Shown piece by piece: positions 18,111-25,416 of a stretch of DNA of 64,000 bases. A program made the translations under genes and the position numbers. The stretch comes from CATQHP01 sp965205595. Lineage in GTDB: Bacteria > Acidobacteriota > Terriglobia > Bryobacterales > UBA6623. The first letter of the stretch is position 1. Each line of letters opens with the position of its first letter. Under the pieces are notes generated by a model. That model did no database searches, was not told the DNA's origin, and saw only the letters and a program-made list of their open reading frames with translations. The stretch is taken from positions 62,001-126,000 of the forward strand of contig CBDBHI010000018.1 of the NCBI GenBank assembly GCA_965205595.1, given 5' to 3'.

Positions 18111-19643
18111 TTGGACTGGAGGAGCAAAGTGGAACTATTCGAAGAGATTCGACGCGAGTACGAATTCGGCGTGGGGACGATCAAGGGGGTGGCGCGCAAG
18201 CTGGGCGTGCACCGGCGGATGGTGCGCGAGGCGGTAGCCAGCGCGCTGCCGCCGCCGCGCAAGAAGCCGGCGCGACGGCGCGCCAAGCTGGCGCCGGCGG
18301 TGGGGTTCATCGACCGCATTCTCAAAGAGGACCGCAAGGCGCCGCGTAAGCAGCGTCACACGGCGCACCGTATCTGGAACCGGATACGGGAGGAAACCAG
18401 TTGCGAAGTGGCCGAGCGCACGGTGCGGCAGTACGTTCAAGAGCGCAAGCGCGAGTTGGGATTGGAGAAGCGCGAGACGTTCGTGCCGCAAAGCTACGAC
18501 TGGGGCCAAGAAGCGCAGGTGGACTGGTACGAGTCGTGGGCCGAGATGGACGGCGAGCGCGTGAAGCTGCAAGTGTTCACGATGCGCTCGATGGCGAGCG
18601 GCGCGGCCTTTCATCGCGCCTATCGGCGCGCGACGCAGCAGGCGTTTCTGGAAGCGCACGAGCTGGCCTTGGCCTACTTTGGCGGGGTGTTTCGGACATT
18701 GAGGTACGATAATCTCTCTTCGGCGGTGAAGCGGATTCTGCGCGGCGCGCGACGCGAGGAGACGGCGCGCTTCGTGGCTTTTCGTTCGCATTGGCGCTTC
18801 GCCTCCGAGTTCTGCACGCCGGGGAAAGGCAACGAGAAAGGGGGCGTGGAAGGCGAGGTGAGACGTTACCGCCGCAACCACTGGGTGCCGCTGCCTGAAG
18901 CCAAGACGCTGGACGAGCTCAACAGCAAGCTGCTCGAAGGCTGCCGCGAAGACGAAGCGCGCACGGTCGCCGGACGGGCGCAAACGGTCGGCGAGGGAAT
19001 GCTGATCGAACGCGAGCGGCTGTTGGGGTTGGCGGCGGAAGGCTTTGAGATCGAAGTGTCGAGCTTCCCGAAGGTTGACGCGACAGGCTGCGTCAAGGTG
19101 CGCACGAACTTCTACTCGACGCCGCTGCGTCCGGGAACCAGGGCGCAGGCGAAGATCTACGCCGAGTCGGTCGAGGTCTGGCACGAAGGTCGTCGCATCG
19201 CGCGACATGAGCGCAGCTACTCTCGGCAGCAGAAGATCTTTAATTTGGAGCATTACCTCGACGTATTGGCCCACAAGCCGGGAGCGCTGGCGGGCTCGAC
19301 GCCGCTGGAACAATGGCGCCAAGCCGGGCGTTGGCCGGCGAGCTACGACACGTTATGGGCGAAGTTGATCCAGCGCCATGACAAGCAAGCGGGGACGCAA
19401 CAGATGATCGAGCTGTTGCAAGAGGGCAAACGCCACGGTTGGGACAAGCTGAGCGAGGCGATCGAGAAAGCGCTCGAGTGCGGCTGCTGCGATCAGGCGG
19501 CGGTGCGTTACTTGCTGACCTCGCAGTGCCTCGAACGGCTAGCTCAGCCGCCGCTGGTGGCGCCGGAGCTGGAACGCTTTGAGCGGCCCTTGCCGACGCT
19601 GACGAACTACGATCAGTTGCTGGCGGCGGAGGCGGTGCAATGA
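18111..19643 (+). CDS. istA: IS21 transposase IstA
   Basis: A 510-residue DDE transposase. The N-terminus holds a helix-turn-helix (GVARKLGVHRRMVREAV, about residues 25-42). The catalytic triad is seen in QVDWYE (Asp, about 144), RYDNL (Asp, about 204) and KGGVEGEV (Glu, about 246). Length and order match IstA. The stop overlaps the istB start by four bases (ATGA at 19640-19643), typical translational coupling. The GC-rich codon use is somewhat stronger than in the flanking chromosomal genes. Confidence 0.95.
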   Translation: MDWRSKVELFEEIRREYEFGVGTIKGVARKLGVHRRMVREAVASALPPPRKKPARRRAKLAPAVGFIDRILKEDRKAPRKQRHTAHRIWNRIREETSCEVAERTVRQYVQERKRELGLEKRETFVPQSYDWGQEAQVDWYESWAEMDGERVKLQVFTMRSMASGAAFHRAYRRATQQAFLEAHELALAYFGGVFRTLRYDNLSSAVKRILRGARREETARFVAFRSHWRFASEFCTPGKGNEKGGVEGEVRRYRRNHWVPLPEAKTLDELNSKLLEGCREDEARTVAGRAQTVGEGMLIERERLLGLAAEGFEIEVSSFPKVDATGCVKVRTNFYSTPLRPGTRAQAKIYAESVEVWHEGRRIARHERSYSRQQKIFNLEHYLDVLAHKPGALAGSTPLEQWRQAGRWPASYDTLWAKLIQRHDKQAGTQQMIELLQEGKRHGWDKLSEAIEKALECGCCDQAAVRYLLTSQCLERLAQPPLVAPELERFERPLPTLTNYDQLLAAEAVQ

Positions 19644-20428
19644 GCGCCCGCAAATCCAGCGCCCCCAACGAAAGCCTGGCGGTGCAGGCCATCCAACAAC
19701 AGTGCAAGCTGCTGCGGCTGCCGACGGTGGGCGCGCAATTCGAGACGTTGGCCAAACAAGCCATACGCGAGAGACAAACGCCGGTCGGCTATCTCGAAGC
19801 GCTGCTAAGCGCGGAGTTGGAAGAGCGCGAGCGACGTACGGTGGATCGTCGCTTACGCGAAGCGCGGCTGCCTCGCATGAAGACGCTCGAGGAGTTCGAC
19901 TTCTCCGAGACGAAGGCGGTCTCGGCCCCGCAGCTAACCGAGTTGGCCGAAGGCGGCTACATCGAGAGTTCGGAACCGATCCTGTTTCTCGGCGATTGCG
20001 GCACGGGCAAGACCCACCTGATGACGGGCCTGTGCGTGGCGGCCTGCCTGCAGAAACGGCGGGTGCGCTTCACCACGGCGTCGGCGCTGGTCAACGAACT
20101 CGTCGAAGCCAAGCAGCAAATGCAGCTGAGTCGAGTGCTCGCACGCTGGTCGCGCTACGAGCTGATCGCGATCGACGAAGTGGGTTACGTGCCGCTGGCG
20201 GAGGTGGGAGCAGAGTTCTTGTTCCAAGTCATCGCTGATCGCGCGGAAAAGGCGGCTCTAATGCTGACGACCAACCTGCCGTTCTCCGAGTGGACAAAGG
20301 TGATTCCGAACGCTCGGCTATGTAAGGCGCTGTTGGATCGCATTACCGACCGCGCTCACATCATCGAGACGGGCGAGGAGTCCTACCGCTTTCGTAGGAC
20401 GCTGGCGAAGAAGAAGCGAGGGCGGTAG
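19640..20428 (+). CDS. istB: IS21 helper ATPase IstB
   Basis: A 262-residue AAA+ ATPase of the DnaC/IstB type that directs IstA to target DNA. Walker A is GDCGTGKTHL (about residues 115-124) and Walker B LIAIDEVGY (about 174-182), with the DnaC-like sensor NLPFSEW (about 210). The C-terminus is basic (LAKKKRGR). Immediately downstream comes a strong hairpin and the right inverted repeat. Confidence 0.95.
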   Translation: MSARKSSAPNESLAVQAIQQQCKLLRLPTVGAQFETLAKQAIRERQTPVGYLEALLSAELEERERRTVDRRLREARLPRMKTLEEFDFSETKAVSAPQLTELAEGGYIESSEPILFLGDCGTGKTHLMTGLCVAACLQKRRVRFTTASALVNELVEAKQQMQLSRVLARWSRYELIAIDEVGYVPLAEVGAEFLFQVIADRAEKAALMLTTNLPFSEWTKVIPNARLCKALLDRITDRAHIIETGEESYRFRRTLAKKKRGR

Positions 20429-20441
20429 CAAGGAGGGCGCT

Positions 20442-20508
20442 CGTTTTTGGGGACATCGTCCTGCGCTTCGCCCTTCGGGCTCCGCTCCGGACCACGTCCC
20501 CAAAAACG
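20442..20508. repeat. Long hairpin in the IS21 right end (REP-like)
   Basis: Two 13-base perfect inverted arms, CGTTTTTGGGGAC (20442-20454) and its complement (20496-20508), flank a 41-base loop that itself holds short palindromic words (CCGGAC-type, GCTCCGCTCC). It lies 13 bases after the istB stop. It could end the istAB transcript or be a REP/MITE unit; GGGGAC ends also mark the dispersed repeat at 22913 and 23267. Confidence 0.6.
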
Positions 20509-20550
20509 AAAGGAGGTGACCTGGAATCAATGACTTAGAGGCCCGTTTAC

Positions 20551-20586
20551 AGGGGGGCCAAAATAAACCGCCGAAGTGGGCCAAGT
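20551..20586. repeat. IS21 right inverted repeat
   Basis: A 36-base terminal repeat beginning AGGGGGGCCAAAATAAACCG; its reverse complement aligns with 18021-18056. The reverse transcriptase start lies only 15 bases beyond it. Confidence 0.75.
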
Positions 20587-20600
20587 GAAGTTGCCAAAAG

Positions 20601-21970
20601 GTGCAGACCAAGGAGAACAGCGAAGGGTCCTACACGAGCCCGACACGGAGCGGGAAAAGAGTGTCCCAAGGACTTGGAGGTGTGCGTCGAACAGCCAAAG
20701 AGAGGAGGCAGGAAAGGTTCAGCGCTTTGCTCCACCATCTGAACGTGGATCAACTACGGGAAAGCTTTTACTCGCTACAGAGAAAAGCCGCGCCTGGAGT
20801 CGACGGCGTGACGTGGCGGGAGTACGAGACCGGGCTTGAGGATCGACTGGTCGATCTGCACAGCCGGGTGCATCGGGGTAAGTATCGGGCGCAGCCCTCG
20901 CGGAGAGTCTATATCGAGAAGGCCGACGGGCGGCAACGTCCGTTGGGCATTGCGGCGCTGGAGGACAAGATCGTCCAACAGGCCGTAGTGACGATCCTCA
21001 ATCAAATCTATGAGGTCGACTTCAAGGGCTTTTCGTACGGGTTTCGACCGGGACGCGGTCCGCATCAGGCGCTCGATGCGCTGTCGGTGGGGATCGAATC
21101 CAAGCGCGTGAACTGGGTGTTGGACTGTGATGTGCGGTGTCGCATGAATGGCTGGACAAGTTCATCCGGCACCGCGTGGCCGATTCGAGGGTACTTCGTC
21201 TGATCCAGAAATGGCTGAAGGCGGGCATATCCGAGGAGGGCGAATGGTTGGAGACCAAGGTAGGGACTCCGCAAGGGGCGGTGATTTCACCGCTATTAGC
21301 GAATATCTATCTTCATTATGTTTTCGATTTGTGGGTGGAAGCCTGGCGCAAGAAAGTGGCAACGGGCGACGTGATCGTCGTTCGTTACGCCGACGACATT
21401 GTGGTGGGCTTTGAGCACCGGGTGGAAGCGGAACGGTTTCGGAGAGAGCTTCAAGAACGTTTCGCCAAGTTCGGTCTGGAACTTCATGCGGGCAAGACGC
21501 GGTTGATCGAGTTTGGGCGGTTCGCCGCCCAGAACCGGACGAGACGGGGCGAGGGAAAGCCGGCGACCTTCGATTTCTTGGGCTTCACGCATTATTGTGG
21601 GAAGCGCAGGAAGACGGGCACGTTTACCGTCTGGCGCAAGACGGTTAAGAGGCGGATGGTGGCGAAGCTGCATCAGTTGAAGGCAGTTCTGCGTCGCCGG
21701 ATGCACGAGCCGACGGCGCTGGTCGGGGCCTGGCTGAAGCGGGTCGTCGAGGGCTTTTACCAATACCACGCGGTTCCGGGCAACTCGGATCGGCTGGCGT
21801 TGTTCCAATACCGGCTGCGCATGCTGTGGCGACGCGTGTTGTTTCGTCGCAGTCAGAAGGGACGCAAGTCCTGGAAGAGACTCAACCGACTGTTGGACCG
21901 CTGGATTCCTCGCCCTCGCGTTCTGCATCCTTATCCGCCGGAGCGTTTCTACGCCAATCATCCGAGGTAG
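20601..21970 (+). pseudogene. Group II intron reverse transcriptase/maturase, frame-broken
   Basis: An LtrA-type protein in two frames. The first part (20601 to about 21135) carries the N-terminal RT motifs (GVDGVTWREYE, QRPLGI, YGFRPGRG) and ends in VNWVLDCDVR. The second (from about 21137) resumes at SHEWLDKFIRHR and holds GTPQGAVISPLLANIYL, the catalytic VRYADDIVVGF and the maturase (X) domain. About 16 bases are missing, removing the expected GFFDT-like part of RT motif A, so the protein is dead unless recoded. There is no endonuclease domain. Its start follows the IS21 right repeat directly, so the IS may have inserted into the intron. Confidence 0.85.
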
Positions 21971-22050
21971 GAGCCCAGTGCATTAGCAGTGCACGCTGGG
22001 ATCTGTGCGGGGGGTGCCGGGCGACCGGCATCCCTACCGCGATAATCGCG
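21971..22050 (+). ncRNA. Group II intron domain V/VI region
   Basis: Directly after the maturase stop come a 33-base hairpin starting GAGCCCAG, with paired CCCAG/CTGGG and TGCA/TGCA arms separated by a two-base CG bulge, and a second hairpin (GGGGTGCCGG paired with CCGGCATCCC around a GCGA tetraloop). The AGC triad and two-base bulge are the marks of catalytic domain V; the second hairpin is domain VI or an accessory stem. The 3' splice site was not placed. Confidence 0.7.
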
Positions 22051-22399
22051 ATACGGCCGTTTGGGCGGGTTCGGCCTGGGCCGTTGCGAGAGTCAATCGC
22101 CCTGTTTTGTGAACAGTGAGATAGCTGGAAGCTACTGATTCATAAGGTCTTACGTAACTTCCGTGCGTGGAAGGTACGAAAAAATCGCCTTTTCCGCATC
22201 TCCAACACTGATTCTAAAGGACTTAAATGGTCCGAATCGACCAGGTTCTGAATTCTTTCACACCTTCGTGTCCCCGAAGTCCCCCTTTGCCTCGCCTTCG
22301 GCTTCCACGACAGGCCCGAGGGCAGCACTCAATCCGCTACTCGCACAGTTCATACGGGCTGGATGCTACACTACCCGTCAATAATCGTGCGGTAGCTTT
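22051..22399. other. Gene-free stretch after the intron
   Basis: About 350 bases between the intron 3' structure and the next gene. No credible coding frame, RNA or strong palindrome is visible. Confidence 0.4.
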
Positions 22400-22903
22400 G
22401 TGGCGAGTTATGTTTCGTTTCTAATCCGAGTAGCGCTTCTTCTATCGGTGGTGCTCTGTCCGCTTGCGGCTCAGCAGAACAATGCGGATTGGCAGGCGGA
22501 AGCGAAGGCGGAGATTCGCGACCTGTTCGTTAGATATGTCGACCATTTCAGCCAAGGGCGTTCCAAGGAGATTGCTGTCAAGATCTTTCAGGTTCCTACC
22601 TGGAGAACAGGACCATCCGGCCTAGCCAGTACGTGGACCACTGCTGCCGAAGTTGAACGTGATTTTGATCAAGCTGTTGCAGCGATTCGAGCCCAGGGAT
22701 ATAGTCACTCCGAGATCCTCGATCTCAACATTCGGCTGCTGAGTCCGAATGCCACTTTCACGGACTTTAAGTTTCGCCGTTATCTCAAGGATGGGACAGT
22801 GATGGGTAAGGCAACCCGGGAGACGGGCCAATTGGTGGTGCGTACCGCTGACGGCTGGCGGATAGCGGCGCTGCTTTTGAGAGAGGCTCTTCCGGGTTTT
22901 TAG
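22400..22903 (+). CDS. Secreted NTF2/SnoaL-like protein (DUF4440 type)
   Basis: A 167-residue protein with a signal peptide (about residues 1-24, ending in PLAAQ). The mature part has the cone-shaped NTF2-like pattern: an N-terminal helix (EIRDLFVRYVDHFSQG), and a C-terminal sheet ending in VRTADGWRIAALLLREALPGF, the usual last strand. Such proteins bind small molecules or act as accessory folds; there are no catalytic residues I can name. It lies between the intron and the repeat cluster, with no operon partner. Confidence 0.7.
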   Translation: MASYVSFLIRVALLLSVVLCPLAAQQNNADWQAEAKAEIRDLFVRYVDHFSQGRSKEIAVKIFQVPTWRTGPSGLASTWTTAAEVERDFDQAVAAIRAQGYSHSEILDLNIRLLSPNATFTDFKFRRYLKDGTVMGKATRETGQLVVRTADGWRIAALLLREALPGF

Positions 22904-22912
22904 GAGGGAAAA

Positions 22913-23112
22913 GGGGACACGAGGGTTCGTCAAGGTGGAGAGATTGCTCGATCGCATGTGCCAGTCCCTTCCCGACAGTTCTTCTTCCCACTTCGCAGAG
23001 GGGACCGCACCGCGAGGCGGCGCGGCTCGGTACTGCGAAGGGTTTCGTCCAATAAGTCGCTTGGCTGGCAGCTTGAAAAGTCAGGTTTCGGGTCAGCGTG
23101 GTTACCGGCGAG
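22913..23112 (+). repeat. Dispersed repeat, copy 1
   Basis: The copy has two parts. Part A (22913-22976) starts GGGGACACGAGGGTTCGTCA and ends near GTGCCAGTCCC; part B (about 22990-23112) holds the palindrome GCGAGGCGGCGCGGCTCGGT, then TTTCGTCC, GGCTGGCAGC and TTTCGGGTCAGCG. The TTTCGGGTCAGCG(T/C)GGT tail recurs once more at 23192-23222. Frames through it are nonsense. Confidence 0.7.
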
Positions 23113-23266
23113 TAGTGTAGTGGTCGCAATCTTTCGGTTGCGGCACCGTTGTTTCGGTTCGTTGATTCCTTTGCATTCGCGAGAAATCTGTGGTTTCGGG
23201 TCAGCGCGGTCACCGGCGAGTGGCGGATCATTGCTGGGAGAGACGCGCTAGGTCATCTGCTTGGAA

Positions 23267-23437
23267 GGGGACAGGCAACACGAGGGTTTGTCAAGGTGGA
23301 GAGATTACGAGATTGCATGTGCCAGTTCCCGCCCGAAAGTCCTTCTTCTTCCCACTTCGCAGAGAGGACCGCACCGCGAGGCGGCGCGGCTCGGTACTGC
23401 GAAAGGTTTCGTCTACCAAGCAGCTTGGCTGGCAGCG
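23267..23437 (+). repeat. Dispersed repeat, copy 2
   Basis: Matches copy 1 over parts A and B (GGGGACAGGCAACACGAGGG through GGCTGGCAGC), with a handful of substitutions and one extra CTT. Part A has inverted ends, GGGGACAGGCA and TGTGCCAGT(T/C)CCC, as in REP-like elements. Confidence 0.7.
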
Positions 23438-23479
23438 AGTGGCGGGCGGGAACGAACTTCGACCTGGAGGCCGCGTCTG

Positions 23480-25060
23480 CTAGACCGCGATCTTTTCTTC
23501 GAAGACGCCAAACTGGGCGCGTAGCACGTCGCACATCTCGCCTAGCGTCGCGTACGCTCGGACGGCCTCGATGATTGCCGGCATGAGGTTGCGGTCTGCT
23601 CGTGCATCGTCGCGAAGCCTCGTCAGCGCGGCTTTCACGGCGAGCTGATCGCGCCGGGTCTTTAACGCAGTGAGTTTTGCAGCCTGGTTTCGAGTGACGT
23701 TGTCGTCGATTCGGAGCGTCTCAATCGGAGCGCTGCGCTCCTCTTCATGAACATTTACCCCGACGATCTTCCGTTCGCCGGCTTCAAGTTCACGCTGAAA
23801 TTCGTAGCTCGACTTTGCGATCTGGGCTTGCGGATATCCCTGCTCAATCGCGGAAACCATTCCGCCCAAGCTGTCGATCTCGGCGAACTCCGCGAGGCAT
23901 CGTTCCTCAAGCTTGTTGGTGAGCTTTTCGACGAAATAGCTCCCCGCGAACGGATCGACCGTTTCTGTAACGCCGGTCTCGTTCGCGATCACTTGCTGCG
24001 TGCGGAGCGCCAGCAACGCGCCCTGTTCGGTCGGTAGTGCATATGCCTCGTCGAGAGAGTTGGTATGCAGTGACTGCGTGCCGCCCATCACGGCGGCCAT
24101 GGCCTGAATCGCGGTACGCACAAGGTTTACTTGCGGCTGTTGCGCGGTCAACGAAACGCCGGCCGTTTGCGCGTGAAAACGCAACTTGAGCGAGTGCGAA
24201 TCCTTCGCGCCAAAACGCTCCGACATCACTCGTGACCAAATCCGCCGCGCGGCCCGAAACTTTGCAATCTCTTCAAAAAAGTCGCTGTGGGCATCGAAGA
24301 AAAAGCTCAGCCGCGGGGCAAACGAGTCAATATCGAGGCCGCGCTTGATGGCCCAGGTTGAATACTCGATTCCGGCGCCAAGCGTATAGGCTAGCTCCTG
24401 GACCGCCGTCGAGCCAGCCTCGCGAATGTGATAACCGCTTATCGAGATCGGGTTAAACCGAGGTGTTTGCTGGGCCGCGAATTCGAGCGTATCGGTGACT
24501 AACCGCATCGATTCGCGAGGAGGATAAATGTACTCCTTCTGCGCCATGAACTCTTTCAGAATGTCGTTCTGAATCGTTCCCGAGACATCCGCAAAGTCGA
24601 CGCCCTGCTTCTCGGCGACAACCAAATACATCGCCCAAATGATTGCCGCGGATGACGTGATCGTCATCGACGTCGCGACTTCACCAAGAGGAATCTCGGC
24701 GAATAATTCCTCCATGTCGGCCAACGATGAAATCGAAACACCACACTTGCCGACCTCGCCCGCCGCTAGCGAATGGTCAGCATCGTAGCCCATCAATGTC
24801 GGTAAATCGAAGGCGACTGACAGGCCTGTCTGTCCCTGCTCGAGCAGATACCGAAACCGCGCGTTCGTTTTCGACGGACTGCCGTAGCCGGCAAACTGGC
24901 GCATAGTCCAGAGCCTGCCTTGATACATGTTGGGATGCACGCCGCGCGTATAGGGGTATTCGCCCGGGGCTCCGATTTGAGTATCGGCGTCAAATCCCGT
25001 GAGCGCGTCGGGGCCGTAGAGCCGATCGACGACGATCCCGGAAAGAGTCTTGGGTGTCAC
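23480..25060 (-). CDS. Methylmalonyl-CoA mutase-family large subunit without B12 domain
   Basis: A 526-residue acyl-CoA mutase large subunit. The TIM-barrel signatures are clear: GEYPYTRGVHPNMYQGRLW (substrate entrance), GLSVAFDLPTLMG, DADHSLAAGEVGKCG, and NPISISGYHIREAG. The cobalamin-binding domain (DxHxxG) is absent, as in split mutases whose small subunit is separate; none is in this window. The residue after RGV in the specificity motif is His where methylmalonyl-CoA mutases usually have Tyr, so isobutyryl-CoA or another branched acyl-CoA is a possible substrate. The gene ends inside the repeat cluster, and a small Cys protein lies four bases upstream. Confidence 0.85.
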   Translation of the reverse strand: MTPKTLSGIVVDRLYGPDALTGFDADTQIGAPGEYPYTRGVHPNMYQGRLWTMRQFAGYGSPSKTNARFRYLLEQGQTGLSVAFDLPTLMGYDADHSLAAGEVGKCGVSISSLADMEELFAEIPLGEVATSMTITSSAAIIWAMYLVVAEKQGVDFADVSGTIQNDILKEFMAQKEYIYPPRESMRLVTDTLEFAAQQTPRFNPISISGYHIREAGSTAVQELAYTLGAGIEYSTWAIKRGLDIDSFAPRLSFFFDAHSDFFEEIAKFRAARRIWSRVMSERFGAKDSHSLKLRFHAQTAGVSLTAQQPQVNLVRTAIQAMAAVMGGTQSLHTNSLDEAYALPTEQGALLALRTQQVIANETGVTETVDPFAGSYFVEKLTNKLEERCLAEFAEIDSLGGMVSAIEQGYPQAQIAKSSYEFQRELEAGERKIVGVNVHEEERSAPIETLRIDDNVTRNQAAKLTALKTRRDQLAVKAALTRLRDDARADRNLMPAIIEAVRAYATLGEMCDVLRAQFGVFEEKIAV

Positions 25061-25064
25061 GCGT

Positions 25065-25364
25065 CTAGAAGGCGAGGGTGCCGGTCCGAGGCGTTTCCGA
25101 TTCGTTCGGCAAATAAAGCGTCTGGCAGCGCTCGCAGCGATAGATCTCTACGCTCGCGCCGAATTTCGAATGAATCTCGTCACCCGCCCCATACCATCGC
25201 TTCAAGTGGCCGGCGCAGATTTTCTTACCCTTTGGCTCGTCGCAGGCACGCTGTCGTTCGGTGCGGCGTTTGACGAAAGTGCCGTCCGCTAGGGTGTCGA
25301 CGAGATTCTTCGGTGCGGGTGGCTCTTCTTTCTCAACGACGGGCGCTTCTGTCTGTTCAGCCAT
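25065..25364 (-). CDS. Small zinc-ribbon-like protein
   Basis: A 99-residue protein starting at the ATG at 25364. The N-terminal third is acidic and proline-rich. The C-terminal part has Cys pairs: RACDEP, KKICAGHLKRWY and YRCERCQTLYLP, spacing that suggests one bound zinc. It lies four bases upstream of the mutase subunit, so the two are probably co-transcribed, but I see no link in function. No family name can be given. Confidence 0.6.
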   Translation of the reverse strand: MAEQTEAPVVEKEEPPAPKNLVDTLADGTFVKRRTERQRACDEPKGKKICAGHLKRWYGAGDEIHSKFGASVEIYRCERCQTLYLPNESETPRTGTLAF

Positions 25365-25416
25365 GGTAAATATTGACCCCAAATTGTATCAAAACGTGCC
25401 GTCGCCACCAGCGCAC

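Larger units (their letters stand above)
18009..20598 (+). mobile_element. IS21-family insertion sequence
   Basis: A complete-looking IS21-type element: istA (transposase) and istB (helper ATPase) overlap by four bases, flanked by imperfect inverted repeats at 18021-18056 and 20551-20586. Outer ends are approximate; a weaker match extends outward to TTTGGCA (18009) and TGCCAAA. No clear flanking target duplication was found. The element directly abuts a group II intron reverse transcriptase on the right. Both genes look intact, so it may still be active. Confidence 0.85.

Noticed and set aside
18135..19322. 395-residue frame opposite istA
   Set aside because: Antisense to an intact IS21 transposase; a by-product of GC-rich codon use.
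22935..23574. Several plus-strand frames in the repeat cluster
   Set aside because: They follow the repeat units with identical nonsense peptides and no start signals.
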